Positions 19,175 through 29,773 are shown, numbered from the stretch's first letter. The stretch: 64,000 nucleotides of DNA from Natribaculum luteum (GCF_023008545.1 NZ_CP095397.1:3213199-3277198); one strand, 5' to 3'. Notes: generated by a model not told the origin, from the sequence alone. Numbers and translations: made by a program.

Positions 19175-20971
19175 CTACAGCAATGCGCTCACCTCCCTCC
19201 GGAGGAACGCACGAAACCGCGGGGCGGTCACCCGCGGTTTCGTGCGAAACTCGATGACATCAATCAACGTCTGGACGAGGAAGTCCACGAGCAGCCACAG
19301 ATCGTACAACAGGACTGCAAAGCCGAAGTGGAACAACCGGACAGAGAAGTTAGTCGACGTCGTCCACGGTGCGAACTCCTTGATCTTGCTATAAGCTGTT
19401 TCAATCCCGCCTCGGCGTCTGTAGCGATTGATCTGCTTTTTCGTCAAGCGCCGGTCAAGACCAATCTCGTCGTTTACGTCGAGATTGGTCGCAAATACCT
19501 GCACCTCGTCGCGGTCCTCGTCTGGCGGGAGTCCGACCAGCGTTGTCTCGGCTCTGGTGTTGGGGACACAGTGTTTTACCGGCCCGTACACCGCGTGCTC
19601 GGATTTGACTGTCACTTGCTTTTGTCCCTCCACATCTTCGTCCATGCGCGCGATGAACCGCTTGACGCGGTCATCGCGCGGTGCCGGGATCACGTAGAAA
19701 AGGTCTCGCTGTTCGAGCACCGAAAATACGTCCGTGGCGTAGAATTCCCGATCAGCGTAGAGGCGCCGCGTATGAACCCGACAGACGTCGCTGACGTGGT
19801 CGACGAGTCGGCGAACAACGTCGCCGACTCGGTAACTCTTGTCCTCGCCAGGATAGCTCTCTGGATCGTGATAATCGGCGTGCCCAACTGGAAGCATCGC
19901 AGCTGCGAAGTGAACGTTGTCTCCAACAACGTTCGCGGTTGCGAACTTGTAGCACCAGTCGTAGGACTTGTCCTTTGGCGCACCCTGGACACGTACGAGT
20001 TCCTCACGCTCCCCGTAGAAAGCGACGTAGGTTATGTCGATCGACAGCATGACAGGCGTCTCGAACTCCAAGCGAGGCTTGGCCCGCGTCAAGACGCGGG
20101 CCGCGCCCCGGTTGACCATCTCCGCGATTTGTGTCGGTGAAAGGTCCTTGATCGCTTCCAGAAGCGTCTCTCCACTCGGTCCATCCTCGTAGAAGGGATC
20201 GTCGAGATCCGGGTCAGGATTGACGAAATCGCCGTAGGTTTCGGCACCGCCGTTAGCGGCGGTGCCTGTCACCCCGAGACAGGCCTCAAGCATCAGGAGT
20301 TCCTCGTCGTCGTAAACCGGGTCATCAGGCCGATCAAACTCGAAGGCGGGCAACACGACTGTCTGGAGTTCGTCGAGGAGGTCACGTGTTTTTCCCCGAA
20401 TGAGACGGTTGACTGTGCGCTTCGAGGAGCCTATCGGCTCCTCCGAAGCGCTGTCTTCGTACGGTGTCCCGATGGGACTGCCGCGTTCAGCGGCCAACGC
20501 TTGGATCTGACGAGTAGCGGTCTCGATCGTCGATTGGAGGTCCGCAAACCGGTTAGTCTGTGCCCGAGAGATCGTGCTTCGTGAAGGTGTGTCATCGGGA
20601 TTGAAGCCAAGAGCGTCAGCAAGTTGAGGGTCACTGTCGAGCGTCCGATGGAGCCAGCCATCGGACGCGTCTTCGAGTTCCTTCAGGAGGATCGCCCGGA
20701 GCATCGGTTCGAACGGTTTAGAGTCGTGCCAATGGGGAATGGGATCAGCACGGCAGTATTGGCTGACGTCGAGGTGAGTGACCAACTCGGCCGCAGAGGT
20801 CGTCTTGTCGACGACCTCGGCGGCTTGCTTGGTTAGAGGCAGCCACCCGCCTGAGAGTGGACCGATATCTTGTAGGCGCTCGTCAACTGATCGTTGAGTG
20901 CGGCTGTCATCAGCAGCCGCAACATGATCTGACCAGTTGTTTGTCACAGTGGGGGACGAATCGTCCCCCAC
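19175..20971 (-). CDS. DDE transposase, IS4 superfamily
   Basis: 598 residues. The N-terminal half is helical and contains LGFNPDDTPSRSTISRAQTNRF, a helix-turn-helix-like stretch. The DDE residues are in MLSIDITYVAFYG (first Asp), RLYADREFYATDV (second Asp) and RRRGGIETAYSKIKEF (Glu), followed by a hydrophobic tail FHFGFAVLLYDLWLLVDFL. No internal stop is present, so the copy looks intact. The longest frame starts at a GTG (20971) that lies within a GC-rich hairpin; a downstream start is possible. The precise family was not recognised; it resembles ISH3/IS4-type haloarchaeal enzymes in layout. Confidence 0.85.
   Translation of the reverse strand: MGDDSSPTVTNNWSDHVAAADDSRTQRSVDERLQDIGPLSGGWLPLTKQAAEVVDKTTSAAELVTHLDVSQYCRADPIPHWHDSKPFEPMLRAILLKELEDASDGWLHRTLDSDPQLADALGFNPDDTPSRSTISRAQTNRFADLQSTIETATRQIQALAAERGSPIGTPYEDSASEEPIGSSKRTVNRLIRGKTRDLLDELQTVVLPAFEFDRPDDPVYDDEELLMLEACLGVTGTAANGGAETYGDFVNPDPDLDDPFYEDGPSGETLLEAIKDLSPTQIAEMVNRGAARVLTRAKPRLEFETPVMLSIDITYVAFYGEREELVRVQGAPKDKSYDWCYKFATANVVGDNVHFAAAMLPVGHADYHDPESYPGEDKSYRVGDVVRRLVDHVSDVCRVHTRRLYADREFYATDVFSVLEQRDLFYVIPAPRDDRVKRFIARMDEDVEGQKQVTVKSEHAVYGPVKHCVPNTRAETTLVGLPPDEDRDEVQVFATNLDVNDEIGLDRRLTKKQINRYRRRGGIETAYSKIKEFAPWTTSTNFSVRLFHFGFAVLLYDLWLLVDFLVQTLIDVIEFRTKPRVTAPRFRAFLRREVSALL
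20949..20971. promoter_or_regulatory. GC-rich hairpin at the transposase start codon
   Basis: Perfect 11-bp arms, GTGGGGGACGA and TCGTCCCCCAC, are separated by one base. The hairpin contains the GTG proposed as the transposase start. Such structures at IS ends commonly limit translation from read-through transcripts; that role is inferred here. Confidence 0.6.
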
Positions 20972-21236
20972 CGGTCAGTTAATCGATGTTGAGATTCCGT
21001 GCACGGGTTCTGTCATTCGTAGCTACAGCGCCCGTTCTCGACGGGAGGTCGGTTCACGTCTTGCCGGGAACGTCCCGCCATCGCGGGTGTGCCGTGTGGC
21101 GGGGGCACTGGCATCCACGCACACGACGTTCGTCAGAGCCAGCGTCAGTCGGTAACGCGACGCCGATCGTGGATACCAGCCAATATATCGGTCGGTCACT
21201 AACCTTTTCTCGTTACAGGCGGAACGAACAGAGAGA

Positions 21237-23279
21237 ATGCACGGTCCGTCTGGTACTCGACCCACGTGGGACGGCGGAGACGAAACGTACCCGGCAAAGC
21301 AAGCGGGGGCCGATCGACGCGACATTGTCGCCGTTCTCACCGACGACCAGCCGACTCGTCTGGCCGACAGCCTGCGCCGCGAAGATCGGTTCGACGTTCA
21401 CATCGCTGACCCCGACGCAATCGCGCAGTCAGTTGATCGGGAAGAGACGAGTTGTCTCGTCGTCGGTGTCGACGCTCCGGACCGTGCGAGGGACCTGCTC
21501 GAGCATCTTCGTGACCTCGAGTTATCCGTCCCGATCGTCGTCGCGCCACGAGAGGGGAGCGAACGGCTCGCGACGGTGGCGCTCCGAAACGGCGTCGCCG
21601 ACTACGTTTCCCGTTCGAACGACGAGGAACTCGTCGCCCGCGTCGCGACGGCGATCGACGAGGCTACCGGCCGCGACGGCCCCACCGGAGACGAACGCCT
21701 CCATCGAGTCCTCGCGAACGCACTTCCGGACGAAGCGTTCGTCATCGACGAGGACGGCTACTACCTCGAGGCGAAGGTCCGCTCCGAGGCCGGCGATCTC
21801 TACACCGTTCCCGCCGACGAACTGGTCGGGCGACACCTCGAGGACGCGTTTCCGGACGACGTCACGGGCGATTTGCTGTCGTGTATCGACCGAACGCTCG
21901 AGACCGACGAGGTGCGATCGATCGAGTACGAAACCGAGACGACGAAGGGGACGCGACAGTACGAGGCACGCGTCGTCCCGATCGACGAGCCGATCGACGG
22001 CCGACGGGCGGTCGTCTGGCTGGCACGAGACATCACGGAACGGGCCGAACGCGAGCGAGAACTCCGCCAGCGGCGCGACCAACTCGAGACGCTCAACGGG
22101 ATCAACAGCGTCGTCCGGCAGGTGATCCGGACGCTCGTGGAAGCGCCCACGCGAGAGGACATCGAGCGAGAGGTCTGTGAACAGTTCGTCGAGTCCGACC
22201 TCTACTGTTGCTCGTGGATCGGCGAACCAGACGGAAACGGCGGGGTCACCGTTCGAACCAGCGCCGGAGAGGCGACGACGTTCCTCGAGGTGGTCCGCGA
22301 CCCGGAGATCGAACCACAGCAGCCGATCCTCGAGACGCTCGAGACGGGGGAGATCCGGACGAGCAACCGCATGCAAGAAGAGCCGCGAATCGCCGAGCCG
22401 TTTCACCGCGCCGCCAGCGAAGACGACGTCCGCTCTGCCATCGCCGTTCCGATTCGCCACGGGGAGACCATCTACGGCGTCCTCACCGTTCTTGCGAGCC
22501 GTGACGACGCGTTCAGCCAGCGCGAACAGTCGGCGTTTCAGTTGCTCGGCGAGACGATCGGCTTCAGCATCAACGCCGTGAAGAACCGTCGACTGCTCTT
22601 TGCCGACTCCGTCGTCGAACTCGAGATCGAGATCGACGGCGGCGACTCGCTCTCGTTCGACCTCTCGGAGTCGTACGACTGTACCTGCTATCTCGAGTGG
22701 GCGGGCGACGCCGCGGGCGGAAGGACCTACCAGTACGTGACCGTCGACGGGGTGGACGGCGAGACGGTGATGGAAGAGGCAACCGACCACGACTCCGTCG
22801 AGGAATGCCGGCTCATTCACGACGGCGGCGATCGGTGTACGATCGAGGTTCGCCTGCACGAGTCCGGCGTCCGCACGCTCGTCGACCACGGCGTGACGAT
22901 CCGGGACGTCACGGTCTCGGACGGCGTCGGACGGACGGTCGTGGAGGTGCCACCCGACGCCGACGTTCGAGCGGTCGTCGACGCGTTACAGATGGTGTAC
23001 GACGACGCGAAACTCGTCGCCCGGCGGGAGGTCGACCGATCGGTCCACACAGCCGACGAGCGTCGAGAGCGGATCGCAGATCGGCTCACCGACCGACAGC
23101 TGACCGCGCTCCGACTCGCCTATTACGGTGGGTACTTCGACTGGCCGCGTGGCAGTACCGGCGAGGAGATCGCCGAGGCGATGGGCGTCTCGCCACCGAC
23201 GATGCACCAGCACCTCCGGAAAGCCCAGCGCGAACTCCTGACCGAGTTCTTCGACGAGCGAAGCGGAAAAGCGACCTGA
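21237..23279 (+). CDS. bacterio-opsin activator-type regulator (receiver-like, PAS, GAF, BAT, HTH-10)
   Basis: 680 residues. A receiver-like domain without a clear phospho-acceptor pocket (about 25-140) is followed by a PAS domain (150-270), a coiled-coil linker (RDITERAERERELRQRRDQL), a GAF domain (300-450), a BAT domain (455-610) and a C-terminal HTH-10 domain (LTDRQLTALRLAYYGGYFDWPRGSTGEEIA, then MGVSPPTMHQHLRKAQ). These are haloarchaeal one-component regulators sensing redox, light or ligands. A TATA-like AATATATC lies about 50 bp before the ATG. It converges on hutH, so regulation of histidine use is possible but unproven. Confidence 0.88.
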   Translation: MHGPSGTRPTWDGGDETYPAKQAGADRRDIVAVLTDDQPTRLADSLRREDRFDVHIADPDAIAQSVDREETSCLVVGVDAPDRARDLLEHLRDLELSVPIVVAPREGSERLATVALRNGVADYVSRSNDEELVARVATAIDEATGRDGPTGDERLHRVLANALPDEAFVIDEDGYYLEAKVRSEAGDLYTVPADELVGRHLEDAFPDDVTGDLLSCIDRTLETDEVRSIEYETETTKGTRQYEARVVPIDEPIDGRRAVVWLARDITERAERERELRQRRDQLETLNGINSVVRQVIRTLVEAPTREDIEREVCEQFVESDLYCCSWIGEPDGNGGVTVRTSAGEATTFLEVVRDPEIEPQQPILETLETGEIRTSNRMQEEPRIAEPFHRAASEDDVRSAIAVPIRHGETIYGVLTVLASRDDAFSQREQSAFQLLGETIGFSINAVKNRRLLFADSVVELEIEIDGGDSLSFDLSESYDCTCYLEWAGDAAGGRTYQYVTVDGVDGETVMEEATDHDSVEECRLIHDGGDRCTIEVRLHESGVRTLVDHGVTIRDVTVSDGVGRTVVEVPPDADVRAVVDALQMVYDDAKLVARREVDRSVHTADERRERIADRLTDRQLTALRLAYYGGYFDWPRGSTGEEIAEAMGVSPPTMHQHLRKAQRELLTEFFDERSGKAT

Positions 23280-23598
23280 CATCTGCGCCGCCGACGGCTG
23301 ACGTGATCTACGTTCCAGCAAGGAACCTAATCACTTAGGCCATACTGTTGTATATACAGAGGACACACTCTTTATTGCAGCCTAGTCGTCCCGCGGATGG
23401 TCCGTAGGCGCGAGGGGGTACGGTAGGTGGTGGATGCGTGAATGGTTTCCCCTCGTCGCCAGACAGACTGCCTCCAAGAGAAGGCAGGTTGCCGCTACGT
23501 ACTCGAGTGCCATAACGTTACCCGCTACTTGTTCATATTCGCGGCAACGAATTGGACAAACTCATACATCGAGGACCTACTACGAACGAAGGAGTACA
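23280..23598. other. intergenic region between convergent regulator and hutH
   Basis: 319 bases past the stops of the BAT regulator (plus) and hutH (minus). It contains an AT-rich patch near 23335-23375 and a G-rich patch near 23410-23430. No gene, tRNA or strong hairpin was recognised. Confidence 0.45.
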
Positions 23599-25227
23599 CT
23601 ACTGACCATCGTCGGCTGCCACGCCGAATCCCGCACACCGATTCGACACCGCCTCCTCGAGGAGACCCGCTTCGAGCAGCGTTACCACCCGTTCGACGTC
23701 ATCGTGGACCGGGCGGTCTTCCTCGAGTGGTGGGACGACCTCTCGGACGAGGTCGTAGGCCGCGCCCGTCCCGTCGCCGAGGTCGAGGTCGGTCTCGCCG
23801 TCGAACGCGTCGCCGACGAACTCGGCGGCCTGTGCCCCGCAGACGAGTTCCGCGGCGACGACTGCGAACGCGTTCTCGAGCGCGCGCCGGAGGTTCGTCG
23901 CCGACTGGGCGCTCATGCTCACGTGGTCTTCCTGTCCGCCGCTGACGGGCGTGTTGTCGGTCGCCGCTGCTCCGAGCGAGCGCATCTCGTTTATCATGGC
24001 GGCAGCCGTGTACTGGGTGATCATGTACCCCGACTGTACCCCGCCGTCGGGCGCGAGAAACGGCGGCAGGTGTGACTCCTGGACGTTCGGGTTCACCAGT
24101 CGGTCGATTCGACGCTCGGAGATCGTCGCGAGTTCCGTCAGCGCGATGCGGGCGTACTCGAGTCTGAGCGCGAGCGGTTCGCCGTGGAAGTTGCCGCCGG
24201 AGAGCACTGCAGTTCGGTCGGTCCCCGACGCACGGTCGTCGACGCCCGTCGCGTCGAAGACGAGCGGGTTGTCCGTCGCACTGTTGAGTTCGACCTCGAC
24301 GGCCTCGCGCAGGTGGGCGACCGCGTCGCGGACGGCCCCGTGGACCTGCGGGAGACAGCGCAGCGAGTAGGCGTCCTGGACACGATCGCAGTTCCGGTGG
24401 GCCTCGACGACGTCGCTCCCCGCGGTGAGTTGGCGCACGTTCTCGGCGCTCGTCTGCTGGCCGGCGTGGGGTCGCACGTCGTGGATCGCCGGGTCCGAAC
24501 TCGCCGTCGTCCCGAGCGTCACCTCGGTCGTGAGCGCGCCCGCGACGTCGGCCGCCTCGAGCAGCCCGTCGGCGTCGACGACGGCCAGCGCGGCCAGTCC
24601 GACAGTCAACTGGGTCCCGTTAACCAGCGCGAGCCCCTCCTTCGGCGCGAGCGCCAGCGGCTCGAGGTCGATCGCAGCGAGCGCGTCGTCGCCGGCGACC
24701 CGACGCGTTGCCTGCGGATCGTCCGCCGGCTCGTCGACGATCGCCTCACCCTCGCCGAGGAGGACGAGCGACATGTGCGCGAGCGGTGCCAGGTCTCCGC
24801 TCGCGCCGAGACTCCCCCGGGACTTCACGACGGGGTGAACGCCCTCGTTGAGCATCGCCAGGAGGTGGTCGATCACGACCTCCCGAATCCCGGAGTAGCC
24901 TTTCACGAGCGCGTTGACGCGTGTGACCATCATCGCACGGACCTCCTCCCGGGTGAGCTCTCGGCCCGCACCGGCGGCGTGACTCCGGATCAGGTTCGTC
25001 TGGAGTTGCTCGAGGCGATCCGGTGGGATCCGCTGGTCGACGAGTTCGCCGAATCCCGTGTTCAGCCCGTAGACGGGTTCGCCGCTCTCGAGGACATCCC
25101 TGACGCGGTCGCGAGCGTCGCGAACTCGCTCGCGTGCCGCCGGGGCGACCGAGACTCGCTCGTCGTCTCGCGCGACCGCGACGACATCGTCGGGCGTCAG
25201 CGTCTCGCCGTCCAGTTCGACGGTCAC
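23599..25227 (-). CDS. hutH: histidine ammonia-lyase
   Basis: 542 residues. It converts L-histidine to urocanate and ammonia, the first step of histidine degradation. The MIO-cofactor triad Ala142-Ser143-Gly144 is visible in GSLGASGDLAPLAH, and the N-terminal YGLNTGFGEL and later QEDHVSM motifs fit the family. It is the last gene of the minus-strand hut cluster, 129 bp after hutI, a wider gap than the ATGA overlaps upstream, so it may have its own ribosome entry or promoter. Cytoplasmic. Confidence 0.96.
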   Translation of the reverse strand: MTVELDGETLTPDDVVAVARDDERVSVAPAARERVRDARDRVRDVLESGEPVYGLNTGFGELVDQRIPPDRLEQLQTNLIRSHAAGAGRELTREEVRAMMVTRVNALVKGYSGIREVVIDHLLAMLNEGVHPVVKSRGSLGASGDLAPLAHMSLVLLGEGEAIVDEPADDPQATRRVAGDDALAAIDLEPLALAPKEGLALVNGTQLTVGLAALAVVDADGLLEAADVAGALTTEVTLGTTASSDPAIHDVRPHAGQQTSAENVRQLTAGSDVVEAHRNCDRVQDAYSLRCLPQVHGAVRDAVAHLREAVEVELNSATDNPLVFDATGVDDRASGTDRTAVLSGGNFHGEPLALRLEYARIALTELATISERRIDRLVNPNVQESHLPPFLAPDGGVQSGYMITQYTAAAMINEMRSLGAAATDNTPVSGGQEDHVSMSAQSATNLRRALENAFAVVAAELVCGAQAAEFVGDAFDGETDLDLGDGTGAAYDLVREVVPPLEEDRPVHDDVERVVTLLEAGLLEEAVSNRCAGFGVAADDGQ

Positions 25228-25356
25228 GGGCGATCACCGCCCGATTCGGTTCGCCGTTCGGCCTCGTTTCTGTCCCCGGGCCGTCGGTTAGTGGAGTCAG
25301 CGGGCGACCAACGGCGGCTCGCCGGATCTCCCGTGGGCGCTCGAGTCACCAGTACG

Positions 25357-26610
25357 TCACCACACCTGCCGTCCATTCTTGATCACCGTCTCGATCGCCG
25401 GCGTGTCGAATCGGTAGGCGACGTGAACGTACGACGGGACCTCGAGTACGAGCGCGTCCGCCGGCGCTCCCTCGCGAAGTGTCCCCGTCCCGTCGTCGCG
25501 GTCGACTGCCAGCGCGGCGTTTCGCGTCGCCCCGAGCAGGGCTTCGGCGGGCGTCGTCCCTATCTCGAGACACGAGAGCGTCTGGACGAACGCCATGCTC
25601 CGTGCGTGACAGTTGGGGTTGAAGTCGGTCGCGAGCGCGACCGGCGCACCCGCCTCGAGGAACTCGCGCGCGTCGGCGTACCGCTCGCCGAGGCCGAACG
25701 CGGTTCCGGGGAGGAGGACAGGGACGGTTCCGGCGTCGACGAGCGCTTCGACGTCCTCGGCCGTCGCGTACAGCAGGTGGTCCGCGCTCGCCGCTTCGAC
25801 CTCGGCCGCCAGTTGCGCCCCGCCGTGCCGGGTGAACTCCTCGGCATGGACTTTGGGCGTCAGGCCGGCGGCCGTCCCGGCCTCGAGGACGCGTCGTGAC
25901 GCCTCGACGTCGAAGACGCCCTCCTCACAGAAGACGTCGCAGAACTCGGCGATCCCCTGATCGGCGACGGCAGGGAGGTGTTCCTCGACGACCTCGTCGA
26001 CGTACTCCTCGTCGTCTCTGCTCTCGGGAACCGCGTGTGCGCCGAGGTACGTCGCCACCAGATCGACCGGGTGTTCGTCGTCGGCGCGGTCGATCACCTC
26101 GAGCAGCCGCAGTTCGGTCTCGGTCTCGAGGCCGTACCCCGACTTCACCTCGACCGTCGTCGAGCCGCGTGCGAGCATCACGTCGAGGTGAGCGAGCAGG
26201 GTCTCGAGCAGTTCCTCGTCGCTCGCCTCGCGGGTGGCCTGGACGGTCCGAAGGATACCGCCACCGTCAGCGAGAATCTCCTGGTAGGTCTTCCCGCGCA
26301 GTCTGGCCTCGAACTCGTCGGAGCGGTCGCCCGCGAAGACGGCGTGGGTGTGTGGATCGACGAACCCCGGCACGACCGCCTTCCCGCTGGCGTCGATCGC
26401 CTCGTCGGCGTTCTCCGGTGGGTACTCGCGTACGACTTCGTTCGTCGGCCCGACGGCCGCGACCTCCCCGTCGATCGCGGCGAACGCGGCGTCCTCGAGG
26501 ACCTCGAGCGGCCCCTCGCCGGGCTCGGTGTCGTCGCTTGCGCCCGTGGCGGGGCCGACGACGAGTTCGGCGGCGTCGGCGACGACGACCGTGGTCGACG
26601 CGCCGCTCAT
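25357..26610 (-). CDS. hutI: imidazolonepropionase
   Basis: 417 residues of the amidohydrolase superfamily. It hydrolyses 4-imidazolone-5-propanoate to N-formimino-L-glutamate, the third step of the pathway. Metal ligands His87 and His89 are in [16 protein letters not shown], with KVHAEEF and a late ATDFNPNC block as usual for HutI. The start overlaps the hutG stop by four bases (ATGA), which indicates translational coupling. Confidence 0.95.
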   Translation of the reverse strand: MSGASTTVVVADAAELVVGPATGASDDTEPGEGPLEVLEDAAFAAIDGEVAAVGPTNEVVREYPPENADEAIDASGKAVVPGFVDPHTHAVFAGDRSDEFEARLRGKTYQEILADGGGILRTVQATREASDEELLETLLAHLDVMLARGSTTVEVKSGYGLETETELRLLEVIDRADDEHPVDLVATYLGAHAVPESRDDEEYVDEVVEEHLPAVADQGIAEFCDVFCEEGVFDVEASRRVLEAGTAAGLTPKVHAEEFTRHGGAQLAAEVEAASADHLLYATAEDVEALVDAGTVPVLLPGTAFGLGERYADAREFLEAGAPVALATDFNPNCHARSMAFVQTLSCLEIGTTPAEALLGATRNAALAVDRDDGTGTLREGAPADALVLEVPSYVHVAYRFDTPAIETVIKNGRQVW

Positions 26611-27587
26611 CGTCGCGCCTCCGCGTAGCCCGCGAGGAAGTGTGCGACGGCGCGTGCGGCCGCGTCGCTGGTCTGTCTGTCACGGTCGAGCGGCGGGGCA
26701 CACTCGACGACCTCGAAACCCACGACGCGCTCGTCGGCCGCGAGAAATCGCAAGACTCGAAAGAGTTCACGGGTCGTGAGCCCGCCCGGCGTGGGTGCGC
26801 TCACGCCCGGGGCCGCGCTCGCGTCGAGCACGTCCAGATCGACGCTGACGTACAGCCGGTCGACGTCGACCATCGCCTCGAGGGCGACTCGTGCTGCGTC
26901 GATCGGATCGTCGCCGACCTCCTCGGCCGTGACAACCTCCCCGCCGCGTTCGCGAACGAACTCGTGGTAGGCCGTCGACGTCTCGAAGTGGCGCGCGCCG
27001 ACGCAGGCGTAGGCGTCGAGTCCCTCCTCGTAGAGCTGTCGGTAGGGCGTCCCGCTCGTGGCGTCGTCGCGGACCTCTCGGACGTCGAGGTGTGCGTCCA
27101 GGTTGACACAGCCGACCGCCCCCTCGCGACACAGCGGGGCGACGTTCGGGTACGTAAGCGAGTTGTCGCCGCCGAGAAACACGGGGAGGGAATCGAGGTC
27201 GTGAACCGCGGCGGTCGTCTCCCGGAGCCGATGCTGGACGGCCTCGACCGACCTCACGTGCCCGGCGTCGCGCTCGAGTTCGTCGAGCAACGTGGCGACG
27301 TCACCCAGGTCGCCGATCGATCCGACGGGACCACAGTCGAAGTGATGTGTTTTCGTGCGCGCGAGCGAGCGACGGATCTCGGTCGGTCCCGCCGCCGCAC
27401 CGGGTCGGCCGACGACGCCACGGTCGAACGGTTCGCCGACGAGCACGGCGTCGTACGCGTCGGCAGTTGTCGTCGTCGTCTCCTCGATCACGTGTCCGAA
27501 CAGTTCGTCGGTGGGGTCGTCGGTGTGTGCGGCCTCGAGCCACCCGCCAGCGTCCTGCCAGTCGGGGTGCGTTCCGAAGTCGCTCAT
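26607..27587 (-). CDS. hutG: formimidoylglutamase (arginase/ureohydrolase family)
   Basis: 326 residues. It hydrolyses N-formimino-L-glutamate to glutamate and formamide, the last step. Ureohydrolase metal motifs are NLDAHLDVR and VSVDLDVLD. The GGDHS motif of arginases reads [10 protein letters not shown], so the His ligand is Asn. The downstream [13 protein letters not shown] is typical. It overlaps hutU and hutI by four bases each (ATGA), so hutU-hutG-hutI is one translationally coupled unit. Assignment over agmatinase rests on the hut context. Confidence 0.92.
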   Translation of the reverse strand: MSDFGTHPDWQDAGGWLEAAHTDDPTDELFGHVIEETTTTTADAYDAVLVGEPFDRGVVGRPGAAAGPTEIRRSLARTKTHHFDCGPVGSIGDLGDVATLLDELERDAGHVRSVEAVQHRLRETTAAVHDLDSLPVFLGGDNSLTYPNVAPLCREGAVGCVNLDAHLDVREVRDDATSGTPYRQLYEEGLDAYACVGARHFETSTAYHEFVRERGGEVVTAEEVGDDPIDAARVALEAMVDVDRLYVSVDLDVLDASAAPGVSAPTPGGLTTRELFRVLRFLAADERVVGFEVVECAPPLDRDRQTSDAAARAVAHFLAGYAEARR

Positions 27588-29329
27588 TCGTCACCTCGCA
27601 TCGGGACGTCGACGTTCGACTCGCGGGCTTCCGCCAGCGCCTCCTCGTAGCCGGCGTCGGCGTGGCGAACCACGCCCATCCCCGGATCGGTCGTGAACAC
27701 GCGTTTGGCCTTTTCGGCAGCGAGGTCCGAGCCGTCGAGGACGACGTGGTTGTTCGCGTGGATGGCGTTGCCGATCCCGACGCCGCCGCCGTCGTGGACC
27801 GAGACGACGTCCGCGCCCGCCGCGCAGTTGAGCAACGCGTTGAGGATCGGCCAGTCGGCGATCGCGTCAGAGTCGTCTCGCATGGCCTCCGTCTCGCGGT
27901 TCGGGCTCGCGACGGAGCCGGCGTCGAGGTGGTCGCGGGTGACGACGATCGGCGCGGCGAGTTCGCCCGCGGCGACGAGGTCGTTGATCTCGAGGGCGAA
28001 GCGAGCGCGTTCGGTGAGGCCGTCGGGATCGTCGCCAGCCTGGTAGCCCAGCCAGCAGACGCGTGCGGGCAAGCCCTGGAACGCGACCTCCTCCTGGGCG
28101 AGATCGATCCAGCGACGCAGGTGGTCTTTCTCGGGGAACAGGTCCGTGACGGCCTCGTCGGTTCGGTAGATGTCCTCGGGGTCGCCGGAGAGCGCCACCC
28201 AGCGGAACGGCCCCTTCCCGCGGCAGAACAGCGGTCGGACGTACGCCGGGACGAATCCCGGGAACTCGAACGCCCGGTCGTGATCGCGGTGGTCTCGCAC
28301 CTGCCCGCGGATGTTGTTTCCGTACTCGAAGGCGACCGCGCCCGCCGCCTGGAGGTCGAGGATCGCGTCGACGTGTCGTTCCATCGTGTCGAGACTCTCC
28401 TCGACGTACGCTTCGGGGTCGTCTGCGCGCAACTCGTCGGCCTCGGCGACCGTGTAGCCGGAGGGGTAGTACCCCTCGAGTTCGTCGTGGGCGGCAGTCT
28501 GGTCGGTGACGACGTCGGGGACGAACCCCCGCTCGAGCAGCGCCTCGAGCGCGTCAGCGGCGTTCGTGTGGACGCCGACGCTGTAGGGCTCGCCAGCGTC
28601 GGCGGCTTCCTTTGCGCGGTCGAGTGCCTCCTCGAGGTCGTCGGCTTTCTCCTGGCAGTAGCCGGTCTCGAGACGGCGATCGATCCGCTGCTCGTCGACC
28701 TCGGCGGCGATGCAGACCCCGTGGTTCATCGTCACCGCGAGCGGCTGTGCACCGCCCATCCCGCCGAGACCGCCGGTGACGACGATCTTCCCCCGGAGCC
28801 CCTCCGTCTCGGGGAAGTGCTGGGTCGCACACTCGGCCAGCGTCTCGTAGGTCCCCTGGATGATCCCCTGCGTGCCGATGTACGCCCACGACCCCGCCGT
28901 CATCTGGCCGTACGTGATCAGGCCCTTCGCCTCGAGTTCGTGGAAGTGTTCCCAGTCGTCCCATTTGCCGACCAGGTTCGAGTTGGCGATCAGGACGCGT
29001 GGCGCGCGTTCGTGCGTACGGAAGCGCCCGACCGGCTTGCCGCTCTGGACGAGCAGCGTCTCGTCGTCGGCAAGCGTTCGGAGTTCCTCGCAGATCGCGT
29101 CGTAGGCGTCCCACGACCGGGCTGCACGACCGGTTCCGCCGTAGACGACCAGCTCTTCGGGCTTCTCGGCCACCTCCGGATCGAGATTGTTGTTCAGCAG
29201 TCGCAGGGCAGCCTCCTGTCGCCACCCTCGACACTCGAGGTCGGTTCCGGTCGGCGAACCCTGGTACTCTCGCCACTGTGCACTCGGTTCGCCCACGTCG
29301 TGACCGCCGTCTCGCCGTGGCACGTGCAT
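27584..29329 (-). CDS. hutU: urocanate hydratase
   Basis: About 581 residues. It hydrates urocanate to imidazolonepropionate using tightly bound NAD. Family motifs include [15 protein letters not shown], the Gly-rich [13 protein letters not shown] and the late [11 protein letters not shown]. It is the first gene of the hut operon. The frame is open up to an ATG at 29416, but homologues usually begin close to [13 protein letters not shown], so the ATG at 29329 is preferred; the true start is not fixed by a Shine-Dalgarno site. Cytoplasmic. Confidence 0.94.
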   Translation of the reverse strand: MHVPRRDGGHDVGEPSAQWREYQGSPTGTDLECRGWRQEAALRLLNNNLDPEVAEKPEELVVYGGTGRAARSWDAYDAICEELRTLADDETLLVQSGKPVGRFRTHERAPRVLIANSNLVGKWDDWEHFHELEAKGLITYGQMTAGSWAYIGTQGIIQGTYETLAECATQHFPETEGLRGKIVVTGGLGGMGGAQPLAVTMNHGVCIAAEVDEQRIDRRLETGYCQEKADDLEEALDRAKEAADAGEPYSVGVHTNAADALEALLERGFVPDVVTDQTAAHDELEGYYPSGYTVAEADELRADDPEAYVEESLDTMERHVDAILDLQAAGAVAFEYGNNIRGQVRDHRDHDRAFEFPGFVPAYVRPLFCRGKGPFRWVALSGDPEDIYRTDEAVTDLFPEKDHLRRWIDLAQEEVAFQGLPARVCWLGYQAGDDPDGLTERARFALEINDLVAAGELAAPIVVTRDHLDAGSVASPNRETEAMRDDSDAIADWPILNALLNCAAGADVVSVHDGGGVGIGNAIHANNHVVLDGSDLAAEKAKRVFTTDPGMGVVRHADAGYEEALAEARESNVDVPMRGDE

Positions 29330-29773
29330 GTCGTTACCATTCGTGACGGGCGGTAATGGAACTACCCTCTCCCCGGTGGCGAGGGTGGACGCTCTCGGAC
29401 GATGTTGCACGATCATACATGTTTTTCAAATGCCGTTTCGATATCGTACCTGTCCTTGACGGGTCGATCGTCCGTTCACCACCACCGACCCTACTTCCGA
29501 CCGCCGTCGACCTCTCAGGGACGTACTGCCGGGATGGCCGCATGGAAGCGGTCGCGTCTCGGCCTGCAGTACCACACCGACCGGAACTCCACAGCCTCGA
29601 GGAACGATCTGGACTGATTGGTTTGCGTGACAGTCACGGCTTCGTGATAAAACAACCATATGTAAACCCAATCGCCGATGCCACCGGACCGGGTACGCTG
29701 ATCCAGAGACGATGAGACGGAGGTCCGTTCGTGCGACGTGTGTCGTCGTTCGACGTCGAGGGGTGAACCGCCG
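29330..29773. other. divergent intergenic region upstream of hutU
   Basis: 444 bases between the minus-strand hut operon and a small plus-strand gene. The hut promoter must lie here, but no TATA box stands out unambiguously; an A/T-rich stretch is at 29420-29433. No inverted repeat long enough to call an operator was found. Confidence 0.4.

Larger units (their letters stand above)
18981..21028 (-). mobile_element. insertion sequence of about 2.05 kb carrying a 598-residue transposase
   Basis: Proposed ends are flanked by a 7-base direct repeat, CGCCCGT at 18974-18980 and 21029-21035. The left end reads GTGCTGCTGCGAAT and the reverse complement of the right end CTGTAGCTACGAAT, matching at 10 of 14 positions. 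Both ends have CCGTGCACG about 20 bases further in. The terminal repeats are imperfect, so the exact ends are tentative, but the presence of an IS is secure from the transposase. The element sits between the gene-poor region and the BAT regulator at 21237. Confidence 0.6.

Noticed and set aside
23340..23460. Possible tRNA or small RNA after the BAT regulator
   Set aside because: No cloverleaf arms or conserved T-loop could be found by eye; only patches of A/T and G.
25896..27650. A 584-codon plus-strand frame over hutI and hutG
   Set aside because: Arg-rich antisense shadow of well-identified genes.
27347..29356. A 669-codon plus-strand frame across hutG and hutU
   Set aside because: It is the antisense of strongly recognised hut genes and has no domain; long antisense frames are common in GC-rich haloarchaeal DNA.
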